Assembly: GCF_003991355.1 (NCBI RefSeq)
Contig: NZ_RCSU01000013.1
Span: 122,613 to 186,612, forward strand
Source of the DNA: Pseudoflavitalea rhizosphaerae
GTDB lineage: Bacteria; Bacteroidota; Bacteroidia; Chitinophagales; Chitinophagaceae
Direction: 5' to 3'
DNA length: 64,000 nt
Every line of letters starts with the position of its first letter. Position 1 is the stretch's first letter. Of the stretch, positions 35,701-43,153 are shown piece by piece. A model generated the notes under the pieces. That model had not been told where the DNA came from, searched no databases, and saw nothing but the letters and a program-made list of their open reading frames with translations. Made by a program: the position numbers and the translations under genes.

Positions 35701-37006
35701 TTGTGGTAGTAGTGCTGCCATCAGGAGCGGGCAGTACATTACTCTTCAATCCGAGAATGCTGATATTCGGCGTTTGTGTAACTGGTTTTGGTGCAATCAC
35801 AGCGGGTTTGGGACTCCACTCAGACCATGGGCCTGAAGCGGTGCGTTTGAAACGAACGCGGTAAACACCGAAAGATTTTACTGTGATATTATTTCCTTCA
35901 TAAGAGATGATAGAAGAACCATCAACAATGGTATTGATATTGTTCTCGCGTTTGGCGATCAGGCTGCCATCTTTCTCCCACTCGTACGAAGCAAAGCCCG
36001 GGGTAATACCCAGTTTGGTATTGATGGCTGAATCAGGGCAAAAATCGCTTCGCTGGAAAAACACCAGGGGATTGGCTTTGTGCAGATCATTCATCCACGG
36101 AACGAAATCAGGTTCAGCCCAGTGCGGGTCCCATACAGAGTGACCGAGATTGGCGTATCTCGTCCAGCGGATATCTCCACCGTTGAGTTTATTGATATTA
36201 TAAGAAGAAGTAGCGTAACCTAAATTGGGGTTGGTGTCTTTATCACCGGTTGCAAACCAAACGGGAACATGGATGAACTGTTGCCAGTTCTGGTTTCCGT
36301 TACCGGCTGCTGAAGGAGCTACTTTTGCTACGCGCTGGGGATATGCACAGGCAAAAGACCAGGTAGCGGCGCCACCATTGGATAAACCGGTAGCCAACAA
36401 CCTGTCTGCATCCACGCGCGCATGTTTCACCAGCGAGTCTACCACCCGGAGCACCAGGTCATAATAGTAAGAGTAAGGAGCAGTGCCCCAGTCGGACCAG
36501 CAGTTAGCCCCGGAATACACCTGCGGATATAGCAGGAAGCCGTCGAACTTACCACTGTTCACTTTATCGAGGAAAGATTTACCGCCATGCACCAATTGTC
36601 TCTCATTATTGTAGAGACCTCCATTGGAATTACAACCAGGTTCACCTGCTCCATGGTAGAACACCATGACAGGATACTTCTTGGAAGCACTGTCTGGATT
36701 GGTATAACTGGTAGGGAACTTTAAACGGAAACACATTTTAAGTCCGCCGGCTCCGCCAACATTGATAAAGTATGCCTTGTATGCTGAAGCATTGAAACTT
36801 CCGCTTCCTGTGCTGACACCTGACGATGCCACACTAACCCATTTCTGCAAACCTTCAATATTGGGGTCTGGGTTGGAAGGAGTGCCCAATGCACTGCCTG
36901 AGTTCCAACGGACCTGGGCGTCATTAGGGTCAAATACATTCTGCGAATGAGCCACCGCAATGCATAACAATGCACTCATTGTGGAGAGAAGTAAAGCTTT
37001 CTTCAT
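29765..37006 (-). CDS. Giant secreted esterase-like protein with FN3, PA14, LamG and repeated modules, T9SS tail
   Basis: A 2413-residue protein with signal peptide (MKKALLLSTMSALLCIAVAH). Residues about 70-305 form an alpha/beta-hydrolase of the PHB-depolymerase/feruloyl-esterase type: YPVMVFYHGAGEPG (oxyanion strand), ATGLSNGGAATWSF (nucleophile S209), GDKDTNP (D257 likely) and NLGHSVWD (H289). Then come an Ig-like region, several FN3 domains (about 495-680, 840-925, 1150-1240 and others), a PA14 domain (about 690-840), a LamG-like domain (about 930-1130), cadherin-like Ig domains (about 1240-1430) and three copies of an unnamed module. The tail (AIKAYPNPFNDFISIDFN to LRAEKK) is a type IX sorting domain. 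Its substrate is probably a polysaccharide or ester-linked polymer outside the cell. Confidence 0.85.
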   Translation of the reverse strand: MKKALLLSTMSALLCIAVAHSQNVFDPNDAQVRWNSGSALGTPSNPDPNIEGLQKWVSVASSGVSTGSGSFNASAYKAYFINVGGAGGLKMCFRLKFPTSYTNPDSASKKYPVMVFYHGAGEPGCNSNGGLYNNERQLVHGGKSFLDKVNSGKFDGFLLYPQVYSGANCWSDWGTAPYSYYYDLVLRVVDSLVKHARVDADRLLATGLSNGGAATWSFACAYPQRVAKVAPSAAGNGNQNWQQFIHVPVWFATGDKDTNPNLGYATSSYNINKLNGGDIRWTRYANLGHSVWDPHWAEPDFVPWMNDLHKANPLVFFQRSDFCPDSAINTKLGITPGFASYEWEKDGSLIAKRENNINTIVDGSSIISYEGNNITVKSFGVYRVRFKRTASGPWSEWSPKPAVIAPKPVTQTPNISILGLKSNVLPAPDGSTTTTIQQPEGYFGYQWFNASNNQQIGTSRTINVPSGSYYAKVVEEFGCGTLPSPNFKVIAASGSPKPDPAKNLTAVAASLTSIQLDWSENPNAGQNETGYEIYRSQTEGGPYTLLHITGPDVLSYLDQGLTSNTTYYYIVRAVSAFGAAVVSNEAGVATELDAIAPTAPSAFTVQATATNYAYLKWTASSDNVGVTKYEIYLNGVKSYTTSSTSFTLSNLDSNVTYTMYVKALDAAGNVSAPSNQVTASTSYTQNGLSYKYFEGTGWTSLPNFNFTTVVKTGVSSGSTVLDIAGIRNRTDNYGILFEGYIKVPTSATYTFKITANDGANLYVGSPYGSAEVINHDGNHSATSKTGSIYLAAGVHPIAIAYYHNTGSGQALSLTWRNNAGLSEQNVPLSAYFRNYSVSGTAPAAPSDLSATGIAYNKMQLNWTDNSNNETGFEVVRSTTLNGTYIPVATVAGSSYIDSNLSANTVYYYKVRAVGTGGESAFTNTYTEANWLVNGNGNNASGGSTRNLTYNGTIAYNTTDKKEGSSSLNFNGTNNYATVNNSASAAFPSEGGYSQRTVAMWIRPTSASYNNRVIFDFGNSSNGLGLRFNGTSLQYGVASSAGTRTTKTLTNFASNANWLGTNNWNHVAVVYNENTLRLFLNGVEVSSITNLNFTTVSGTASNASRLGYSGSSSSDAVFNQAATSSDYFVGQMDQIFVINSALTATGIQSVMNGTYGPSWDTTLVAPTAPLTPTGLDAQLLPGNNVKLTWNDQSSDETGFEVWRSLGNTNNFRLVANVDGGAGATKTYTDSSLFANVTYYYKVRAKGVVSPSAYSNNSSATTVNSVPVIQGVMDFSMTYGTSRTITLNATDSDGDPLVFTAQPLPYFAQIQNLSNGVANMVFNPSMADQGAYTIKVIVSDGFNGFDTTAFSILVNSNSLPVINPVSNVNMNEGASPVKLHLVSNDDDGNDYLVWYSNNLPSFATLVDSGNGRASITFAPSYNASGVYNITLISDDSYGAWSSKDITVTVNELDPNDKIQINMMNYNGYVALWNDVDAKSSNFNVSGLRNIKNEVTTVGIQRMNANSNNRTGGDGYNSGNNSGVFPDNVMRDYLGWGGNDGDDTLRLRVYGLDNNRKYNFVFYASNTCPWCQFTVNSTTTYKIGNESAEIKFWNNQNVTDTIYQVQPSPTGEVIITMIGDAATNLGGYLNALVVEAAFDDGTTPVKPLSLAAEDVPNTGVKLTWEDKAYNEQNYKVYRADAKAGPYTLLNPGANNVDATEYTDLTTQPYNNYYYYVIGTNKHGDGISSDTIHIATANNKPVLAGLADIFAKTDATVNEDFTVTDNPGDVVTVSVLNKPGFIALQQLGANSYRLVASPTADNIGFTSITIRAEDDKGGVTTQSINVGVADKNTRSFYINLGQSSTLAPAPWTNMDGWANPGSNRTNLRDENNVASTISITTVDGWGDVNRNGHRTGNNTGIFPDSVMASGIIDAGSGPKTIRFAGLDQTKRYNLVFVGSINEGSDANNRYVVVGGTVSDTLQARNNTNQSANLNGITPNAQNIIDVQISKIGSASYMVLNGIQIEEYSPALAPMGPTNLYAEPVDRNTVDLSWSDRLNNENAVDGFELQRATDSLFTMNLNSVSLAANTTTRRVTGLNPNTRYWFRVRAKVGATFTDFSNRVKTVTPQSLVYLNFNFSTANAGFPWNNTGETPNLPTDFTNLKNQSGQPSGMTVSIANPFNGENVAGINTGNNSGIAPDAVLQSCYWLDNTQISTLKVSGLNQNKRYRFGFIGSMGSDGWFFGNYTATYTINGRSVYLNSWLNKTKFVYIGDVQPDANGEVFIDFSTTQEGVWGFNSGMIVETYDDVIGGAVPNIVVTGNPDQPVNTVTGEQTALQAVADNAQLADKVAIKAYPNPFNDFISIDFNNAAASNQVRVDMYDMSGRLVYRRAYGQMAAGMNTLRINTNEGALGTGIYLMTLVVNGKPVATSKMLRAEKK
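30170..30690 (-). repeat. Third copy of the TGNNSGxxPD module within the giant esterase
   Basis: The module spans roughly from YLNFNFSTANAGFPWNN to VWGFNSGMIVETYDD and carries INTGNNSGIAPDAVLQS and GLNQNKRYRFGFIGSMG. Boundaries are approximate, judged from the neighbouring FN3 domain and the C-terminal sorting domain. Confidence 0.7.
31003..31510 (-). repeat. Second copy of the TGNNSGxxPD module within the giant esterase
   Basis: The module runs from about FYINLGQSSTLAPAPWTNM to VLNGIQIEEYSP and carries HRTGNNTGIFPDSVMAS and GLDQTKRYNLVFVGSIN, aligned with the other two copies. Boundaries are approximate. Confidence 0.7.
32096..32650 (-). repeat. First copy of the TGNNSGxxPD module within the giant esterase
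   Basis: The module runs from about KIQINMMNYNGYVALWNDVD to LNALVVEAAFDDG and carries YNSGNNSGVFPDNVMRD and GLDNNRKYNFVFYASNT. A beta-sandwich, malectin-like fold is a guess from the alternating pattern. Boundaries are approximate. Confidence 0.7.
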
Positions 37007-37395
37007 AAAAAAGCAGTTAAGCGTTATTTGTAAACGTTAATCTAAATGCTGTAAAAGCGGTTTGACAATGAGGATATGTTTTCCGGGACTTCGTTAAGTT
37101 AAAGACTCAGAAAGGCATATTGGAGGCAGATATTGTGGTGGTTTTCTCGCAGAATAATGAGGTAATCACAAGCAAGGTAATCCGAGGGATATGTGGAAGA
37201 GAGGCTTTCGTAGTAGGGTCAAAAGTAATATAATTTTCTAAAGTGCGAAATTAATTAACAAGCAATCCATCAGCAATAACCACTTCCGGGTATTTTTTTC
37301 AATTATGTCAAATAATTGCTTTTTTTGCAGAACAGATTCATCTCTAAGCATCCATTCTGTACCAATTCATATCACGTGAAGGGCTACTCTTAACT
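37007..37395. other. Divergent intergenic region between the giant esterase and the GT2 gene
   Basis: 389 nt holding both 5' regions. The minus-strand promoter is annotated separately. For the plus-strand GT2 gene I see no TAnnTTTG box. No RNA gene or repeat was recognised. Confidence 0.6.
37220..37250 (-). promoter_or_regulatory. Probable promoter of the giant esterase gene
   Basis: On the minus strand an exact -7 box TACTTTTG (37220-37227) lies 19 nt after TTTC (37247-37250). The start would be near 37215, leaving a long leader of about 208 nt. Confidence 0.5.
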
Positions 37396-38592
37396 ATGAT
37401 CCTGACAATTATCAATTTTATTTTCTGGTTCAGTCTTGCGCTTATTTTCTATAGCTATGTTGGCTACGGCATCCTGGTTTGGATACTGGTCCGTATAAAA
37501 AAACTGTGGAAAAAACCTGCGCCGTTATTTACAGATGAGGACTCGCTTCCACATGTTGCACTGGTAGTGGCCGCTTACAATGAGCAGGATTTCATTGAGC
37601 GGAAAATCGCTAATTCATTGGAGTTAGATTACCCGGAACACAAGCTGGAGCTGGTTTTTATCACAGATGGCTCCAATGACCTAACGCCAGATATTATACG
37701 AAAATACAATAAGATACAGTTACTGCATCAGCCGGAAAGACGTGGTAAAGTGGCTGCCATGAACCGCGCCATTCATCAGGTGAAGGCCCCCATCGTTGTG
37801 TTCTGCGATGCCAATACATTACTCAATAAAGAATGCATCCGCAATATCGTGCGGCATTATGCGGACCCAAAAGTGGGCGGAGTAGCCGGCGAAAAACGTA
37901 TCTGGCAAAATACCGCAGACGCCGCTGCTGCTGCAGGAGAAGGATTGTACTGGAAATATGAGGGCTTCCTGAAAAAGCTGGACTCCGACCTGTATACCAC
38001 TGTGGGAGCGGCCGGCGAATTGTTTTCTGTACGCCGTGAACTGTTCGAATCAGCGCCTGAAGGCACCATCATCGAAGACTTTGTGCAATCGCTGAAACTC
38101 TGTGTGAACGGGTATGTGCTGCGATATGAGCCCAATGCCTATGCTGCAGAAGCGCCCTCTGCTTCTATAAAGGAAGAGATGAAAAGAAAGGTAAGGATCT
38201 GCGCCGGCGCTTTCCAGGCGATGGTACTGTTGAAAGAGCTGTTCAATATCTTCAAATATCCAATAGTATCTTTTCAATTCATTTCCCACCGGATCCTGCG
38301 CTGGACCTTGTGTCCCGTTGCACTGATCACACTCCTGATCAGTAATATCATGATAGTTGCACTGGCTCCTTCCCCATTTTTTACCCTGGTATTGATTTTG
38401 CAGGGAGCGTTCTACGTTACAGGAATCACGGGGTGGATATTCGCTTCAAAGAATATCAGATTGAAAGCTGTGTATATTCCATTCTATTTTCTTTTCATGA
38501 ATATATCTGTGTTTATCGGGTTCAACCGTTTTATCCGCAATAAACAATCGGTATTGTGGGAAAAGGCCGCCAGGAGCCAGTCCCACGCTTGA
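37396..38592 (+). CDS. Glycosyltransferase family 2, membrane-anchored
   Basis: A 398-residue enzyme with one N-terminal helix (FIFWFSLALIFYSYVGYGIL), a cytoplasmic GT-A catalytic domain (about 50-290) and three C-terminal helices. The nucleotide-sugar site shows VALVVAAYNEQDFI and FITDGSNDLT; the metal site is VFCDANTLLN, and IIEDFVQSLKL holds the probable general base. The processive QxxRW motif is not evident (RKVRICAGAFQAM at that place). It likely adds a sugar to a lipid-linked repeat unit of the surface polysaccharide. It is divergent from the giant esterase gene and starts the plus-strand arm of the locus. Confidence 0.88.
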   Translation: MILTIINFIFWFSLALIFYSYVGYGILVWILVRIKKLWKKPAPLFTDEDSLPHVALVVAAYNEQDFIERKIANSLELDYPEHKLELVFITDGSNDLTPDIIRKYNKIQLLHQPERRGKVAAMNRAIHQVKAPIVVFCDANTLLNKECIRNIVRHYADPKVGGVAGEKRIWQNTADAAAAAGEGLYWKYEGFLKKLDSDLYTTVGAAGELFSVRRELFESAPEGTIIEDFVQSLKLCVNGYVLRYEPNAYAAEAPSASIKEEMKRKVRICAGAFQAMVLLKELFNIFKYPIVSFQFISHRILRWTLCPVALITLLISNIMIVALAPSPFFTLVLILQGAFYVTGITGWIFASKNIRLKAVYIPFYFLFMNISVFIGFNRFIRNKQSVLWEKAARSQSHA

Positions 38593-39015
38593 TAATTATC
38601 AATTAAAAGATACCACAAAAAGGGTATTTTTCATGTCAGGGTAAATATTGATTTTTGCTGGCGAATCGAAATATAATAATAGTTGACGCTTGGTTTATTG
38701 ATTTTAGTTGTTACTTTTACCTCCGAATTGTAACCTCCCACCTGGTTCACTATCCTTTGGAGAGCAAGCTAATGACGCTAATGCCAATTGAACGAAGCTT
38801 ATACTCACTACCACGAATCCATTGAAATTCCTCACAGCTGATCGTCCGATCGGTTAATCCACATACCATCCTTAAAGCCATACCTTTTGAAGTACGGCTC
38901 TGCGCCTGTTCAGATATAACAACAGTAGTTTCTCAATACCTCTGTAAACCGATTATCGTCCAAGCATAAGCCTTTTGAAAAATTGCGATTTTTTCAAACT
39001 TAATTTTTTCTGTTA
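38593..39015. other. 423-nt region upstream of the stand-alone receiver gene
   Basis: No gene seen. A possible promoter (CTTG, 19 nt, TACTTTTA) lies at 38689-38719 and would give a leader of about 290 nt. A short palindrome GATCGTCCGATC lies near 38840. Any structured leader RNA is not demonstrable by eye. Confidence 0.5.
38689..38719 (+). promoter_or_regulatory. Possible promoter for the receiver/sugar-transferase genes
   Basis: CTTG (38689-38692), 19 nt, then TACTTTTA (38712-38719): one mismatch in each box of the TTTG-N19-TAnnTTTG consensus. Confidence 0.35.
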
Positions 39016-39417
39016 ATGAAAAATTTAATACTCGCAATTGACGACAGCAAGGCAATACGTTTTTTATTGCAAACTGTACTCGGAAAACATTACCAGGTTG
39101 TGACTGCACCAGACGGATGTTCTGCTATGTATTGGTTATCGAAAAGAAACCTTCCAGGCCTGATCATCCTCGACGCACAGCTTCCTGATATGCAGGATTG
39201 GGAAATGGTTGAACAATTATCCACCAGTGGTATTTACAAAGACATTCCCATGATCGTGCTTTCATCATTAGATAAAGAGAAAGTAAAAGCCCAGTGTGAA
39301 GAATACGGCGTTTCCGCATATTTCACAAAGCCCTTTAATCCCGTTGACCTGATGGACGTAGCGAACCGATTGCTTAATGGCCAAAAGACCCCTGCACGCG
39401 TTGCGCATGCAGATTAA
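39016..39417 (+). CDS. Stand-alone response-regulator receiver protein
   Basis: A 133-residue CheY-like receiver without an output domain. The acid pair D9/D10 (LAIDDSKAIR), the phospho-acceptor D53 (IILDAQLPDM), S83 and K105 (FTKPFNP) are all present, so it should be phosphorylatable. No cognate kinase is encoded nearby. It lies 47 nt upstream of a sugar transferase that carries its own degenerate receiver domain, which suggests phosphorylation-dependent control of polysaccharide initiation by protein contact. A leader of some 400 nt precedes the gene. Confidence 0.9.
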   Translation: MKNLILAIDDSKAIRFLLQTVLGKHYQVVTAPDGCSAMYWLSKRNLPGLIILDAQLPDMQDWEMVEQLSTSGIYKDIPMIVLSSLDKEKVKAQCEEYGVSAYFTKPFNPVDLMDVANRLLNGQKTPARVAHAD

Positions 39418-39464
39418 GTATTGAGTAAGAAAATCAGGAAAAACTTAACCTTCAACCTTACTTT

Positions 39465-40634
39465 ATGGAACTGACATTTTTACCCGGGGAAAAGACAGCA
39501 AGAAGGATTTACAAGCACTATTCCATTAATTCCAGCATTGCTGCCGAACAACCTACAGCCAGCAACACCAACAAGCTGGAGTTTTTTTACATAGGAAAGA
39601 AAGCGGCCAACATCGACAGTCTGATCCGGACATTCGAAAGCGGCTATGCTGCCGAATCGGTGAGCAATGCCCGTTCCATGCTCAAGCGCCTGCTTCATCA
39701 TTCCAAAAATATTTTCATTCCGGATGTGATCATCCTGGAAATCTCTGCGTCTACTGATTTCCGTGAACTGCAGCAATTCCTTGCTACTGACAGCCTCCTC
39801 AAAGGAGTACCCGTTGTAGCCGAAGTAAGCGGACTCACAGAAGAAGTGATCAAACGCGCCAAGGAATGCCCCTTCATTGATGAGATCCTCGTATTGAACG
39901 AACAGAACAGGAGCTCCCTCATCCGCAAGATCGGCTTCCTCAAAAAAGTGAAACAACAGTTCCTGCTGGAAAAAAGCTTTTCACTCGAAATGTCTTTACA
40001 CGATCATAAAGACAGACCTACCATCATCAAAAGAAGTTTCGACATCATCGTTTCTTCCAGCATCCTCCTGGCCATCAGCCCGATAATGCTGTTGATCATG
40101 GCCGCCATCAGGCTGGAAAGCAGAGGCCCCATCTTCTATATTTCCAAAAGAGCCGGCCGCGGATACAAGATCTTCGACTTCTTCAAGTTCCGCACCATGG
40201 AAGTTGACGCTGATAAAAAAGTAGCGGCTTTGAGCCACCTCAACCAATATGATGCAGTTCAGGAAGGCCCCGTGTTCTTCAAGGTGGACAATGATCCGCG
40301 CATCACACGCGTCGGGAACATCCTTCGCAAAACCAGCCTGGATGAGCTTCCCCAACTGATCAACGTACTGAAAGGCGATATGAGCCTGGTAGGTAACAGA
40401 CCCTTACCCTTATACGAAGCCGCTTCCCTCACTACCGATGAGTGGGCCAAGAGATTCATGGCGCCCGCAGGTATCACCGGCCTCTGGCAGGTGAAGAAAA
40501 GAGGTAAGAAAGATATGTCAGTGTCTGAAAGGATCGCGCTGGATTGTGATTACGCAGAACGTTACAGCTTCCTGTACGATATGTGGATCATGGCCAACAC
40601 ACCCGCAGCATTAATGCAAAGTTCAAATGCGTAG
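39465..40634 (+). CDS. Undecaprenyl-phosphate sugar transferase with N-terminal pseudo-receiver domain
   Basis: A 389-residue initiating glycosyl-1-phosphate transferase. Residues about 185-385 are the bacterial sugar transferase domain: [20 protein letters not shown] (membrane hairpin), [35 protein letters not shown] and [15 protein letters not shown]. It attaches the first sugar phosphate to undecaprenyl phosphate. Instead of the usual multi-helix N-terminus, residues about 37-165 look like a CheY fold without active-site residues: FFYIGKKA has no acid pair, DVIILEIS has Glu at position 92 in the place of the phospho-Asp, and the conserved Lys is missing. It follows the true receiver gene. 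Confidence 0.88.
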   Translation: MELTFLPGEKTARRIYKHYSINSSIAAEQPTASNTNKLEFFYIGKKAANIDSLIRTFESGYAAESVSNARSMLKRLLHHSKNIFIPDVIILEISASTDFRELQQFLATDSLLKGVPVVAEVSGLTEEVIKRAKECPFIDEILVLNEQNRSSLIRKIGFLKKVKQQFLLEKSFSLEMSLHDHKDRPTIIKRSFDIIVSSSILLAISPIMLLIMAAIRLESRGPIFYISKRAGRGYKIFDFFKFRTMEVDADKKVAALSHLNQYDAVQEGPVFFKVDNDPRITRVGNILRKTSLDELPQLINVLKGDMSLVGNRPLPLYEAASLTTDEWAKRFMAPAGITGLWQVKKRGKKDMSVSERIALDCDYAERYSFLYDMWIMANTPAALMQSSNA

Positions 40635-40650
40635 CATTGCTTTATAGAGT

Positions 40651-40675
40651 GTAGCGGGGTCATGTACCCCGCTAC
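40651..40675 (+). terminator. Perfect hairpin between sugar transferase and GT2 genes
   Basis: A 10-bp perfect stem GTAGCGGGGT/ACCCCGCTAC with loop CATGT. There is no T-tract, so it may be an RNA-stability or attenuation element rather than a terminator. It would hide an in-frame ATG at 40662. Confidence 0.55.
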
Positions 40676-40727
40676 AAATGCTCAGGGTTCCACCCCTGCA
40701 TCGAAACCCCACAAAAAGAAAGCTGAT

Positions 40728-41636
40728 ATGTCAACAGGGCAAGAGCCTTTCGTATCCATCATTACACTCAACTATAACCAGACCGCCGTTACCTGCGATT
40801 TCCTGGAATCGGCTAAGCATTTGCGTTATTCCAACTACGAGATCCTCGTGTGTGATATGGATTCCGATGTTGACCCAACCGAACAGATCCTCTCCGGCAA
40901 TTATCCCAACACCAAACTCCTGCTCAGCAAAGAGAACCTCGGCTTCGCCGGTGGAAATAACTGGGGCATGAGACAGGCAGGCGGCGATTACTTCTTCATC
41001 GTGAACAACGATACGGAAATGACGCCCGATCTTATCCAACAACTGCTCCAACCCTTTCAGGAGGATGGATCCATCGGCGTTACCTGCCCCCGCATCATGT
41101 ACTTCGACCAGCCTAACGTTATCCAATATGCGGGATTCAATCCCATGGGCAAACTCACCGGCCGCACCAGCAGCGTAGGGATCTGGGAAGAAGACAAAGG
41201 CCAGTACAATCAATCCCGCGCCACATATGGCGCCCACGGCTGCGCCATGATGGTGAAAAGGGAACTGACGGAACAGGTTGGAATGTTCCCGGAAAAATTC
41301 TTTCTTTACTATGAAGAATGGGACTGGAGCGCACGCATACTCAAAGCAGGATACAAGATCTGGTACACTGCAGATGCAATAATCTATCACAAGGAATCGC
41401 TCAGCGTTGGAAAGGCCAACCCCATGAAAGTGTACTACCATACCCGCAACCGGATCCTGTACATGCGCCGGAACGCAGGCCCGTTGCAACTCCTGGCATT
41501 CAGCGCTTTCTTTACATTCTTTACCTTACCCAAAAGCGTGATCGGTTTTGCCGTCAAAAAACAATTCACGCACCTGAAATATTTTTTGAAAGGGGCCGTT
41601 TGGAACCTGTATTCATCCAGTTACTCTAAAACTTAG
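40728..41636 (+). CDS. Glycosyltransferase family 2 (rhamnosyltransferase-like)
   Basis: A 302-residue GT-A enzyme. VSIITLNYNQTAVTCDFLES opens the nucleotide-sugar fold, FIVNNDTEMTPD is the metal-binding site, and FLYYEEWDWSARILKAGYK is the WcaA/rhamnosyltransferase-type acceptor motif. It is probably cytoplasmic and peripheral, extending a lipid-linked oligosaccharide; a hydrophobic C-terminal part (LLAFSAFFTFFTLPKSVIGF) may touch the membrane. ATG 40728 (MSTGQEPF) is chosen because the upstream in-frame ATG lies in the loop of a perfect hairpin. The next gene starts 1 nt after its stop, indicating tight coupling. Confidence 0.88.
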   Translation: MSTGQEPFVSIITLNYNQTAVTCDFLESAKHLRYSNYEILVCDMDSDVDPTEQILSGNYPNTKLLLSKENLGFAGGNNWGMRQAGGDYFFIVNNDTEMTPDLIQQLLQPFQEDGSIGVTCPRIMYFDQPNVIQYAGFNPMGKLTGRTSSVGIWEEDKGQYNQSRATYGAHGCAMMVKRELTEQVGMFPEKFFLYYEEWDWSARILKAGYKIWYTADAIIYHKESLSVGKANPMKVYYHTRNRILYMRRNAGPLQLLAFSAFFTFFTLPKSVIGFAVKKQFTHLKYFLKGAVWNLYSSSYSKT

Positions 41637-41637
41637 C

Positions 41638-42846
41638 ATGCTACTCACGCTTCTCCATATCGTTCTTGGGATACTGTTTGTGTATCTCGCCATCAATACC
41701 CTCTACTTCTTCACTGCAGCAGTAGCAGGCAAACTGTATCGCTCCCCGAAGTACCTGCCGCATCCCGACAAGAAGAAGATCGCCGTGCTGATCCCTACTT
41801 ATAAGGAGGACCATATCATCATCAATACCGTGAAGAAGGCGCTGGAACATGATTACCCGGCTGACCGCTTCACCATCTTTGTAGCAGCCGACCAGCTGCA
41901 GCCGGAAACCATTGCTGAACTGCTCAGCTATCGAATTTGTCTGAAGGAAGTACAATTCGAGTTGAGCAGCAAGGCCCGCTCCCTCAATGCACTGTTGAAC
42001 CATGTTCCGGAAAATGAATATGAGATCGCCATCATTATAGATGCAGATAATATTATGATGCCTGGCACTCTTGAAAAGGTGAATGCCGCTTTCCACAAGG
42101 GTTTCAGGGCAGTACAATGCCATCGCACCGCCAAGAACCGCAATACGCCTGTGGCTGTGCTGGATGCCATGAGCGAAGAGATCAACAACCATATCTTCCG
42201 CCGGGGTCAACGAGCCCTGGGCTTCAGCAGCAATACCATCGGATCCGGCATGGCCTTCGAATTCAAAAAACTGAAAGAGATCTATAATAAACCAGGTATC
42301 CTGGGCAACCCCGCCTGCGACCGTGAAGTGGATTTTGAAACGATGAAAGCGGATATCTGCATCGAATTCATCGATGATGCTTATGTACTGGATGAAAAAG
42401 TGAGCAGCAAAGCGGTTTTTGAAAGACAACGCACACGCTGGCTGGAATCGCAGATCATTCACCTGCGCCTCTTCTTTGACAAAAACCAGGGGCATCTTCC
42501 CAGGACCAAGGATTACTGGAATAAGCTTTTTGCCAACTTCGCTCCCCCGCGCCTGGTATTCCTGATCAGTTATTGTATCTTCTTTTTACTCTTCCTGGTA
42601 GAATTGATCAGTGGCGTGCAATTCCTCTTTCCACCCTATATCTGGTGGGCCGGATTGACCGTTTTATATTTTTTGACATTTGTCATATCCATTCCGGGAA
42701 ACTTTTATACCTGGAAAACACTGCGGGCATTACTGCATATTCCACTATTGATGTGGAGTATTGTACGTGCAATTTTCCGCATGAAAGTAAGCAGGAAAGA
42801 GTTCCTTCATACCCCCAAAGCGTATACGCAGGAATCGAACCACTAA
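41638..42846 (+). CDS. Membrane glycosyltransferase family 2 (cellulose-synthase-like)
   Basis: A 402-residue enzyme with one N-terminal helix, a GT-A domain (about 45-290) and two or three C-terminal helices. IAVLIPTYKEDHIIINTVKK, IIDADNIMMPGT (metal site), IGSGMAFEFKK and the QRTRW motif (FERQRTRWLESQ) are present; the latter is typical of processive synthases. It may add several residues or act once; this cannot be told from sequence. It is the last gene of the plus-strand glycosyltransferase group. Confidence 0.87.
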   Translation: MLLTLLHIVLGILFVYLAINTLYFFTAAVAGKLYRSPKYLPHPDKKKIAVLIPTYKEDHIIINTVKKALEHDYPADRFTIFVAADQLQPETIAELLSYRICLKEVQFELSSKARSLNALLNHVPENEYEIAIIIDADNIMMPGTLEKVNAAFHKGFRAVQCHRTAKNRNTPVAVLDAMSEEINNHIFRRGQRALGFSSNTIGSGMAFEFKKLKEIYNKPGILGNPACDREVDFETMKADICIEFIDDAYVLDEKVSSKAVFERQRTRWLESQIIHLRLFFDKNQGHLPRTKDYWNKLFANFAPPRLVFLISYCIFFLLFLVELISGVQFLFPPYIWWAGLTVLYFLTFVISIPGNFYTWKTLRALLHIPLLMWSIVRAIFRMKVSRKEFLHTPKAYTQESNH

Positions 42847-43153
42847 CCCTGCAACTCAGGCCTGCCCAGTGTTTCGTGAATATTAATTTTTTCCACATTA
42901 GGCATAGTTTATACCCACAGCTGTGAAATGGCCCTGGTTTTGCTGTTTCTTTGCAAGCTTACTACACCCACGCTCACCTCTGTACACTAGAAGAACTACG
43001 ATTGATTTTTGTCAAATTCACATGTCAAAAAACCGTGGCTCTGATGTATCGTATCATCGTATTATTTCGTTACTTGGTAAGGTTATTGTATATGGGTTGC
43101 CATGCAATTCCTTTTTCGAATCCATTATATCCTAATACCGAAAAATCAACTCT
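42847..43153. other. 307-nt gap before the second giant esterase
   Basis: No gene, hairpin of note or exact TAnnTTTG box was seen. The nearest promoter-like string on the plus strand is TACGATTG near 43000, without a good -33 partner. The two overlapping short frames in it have no recognisable domain. Confidence 0.5.
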
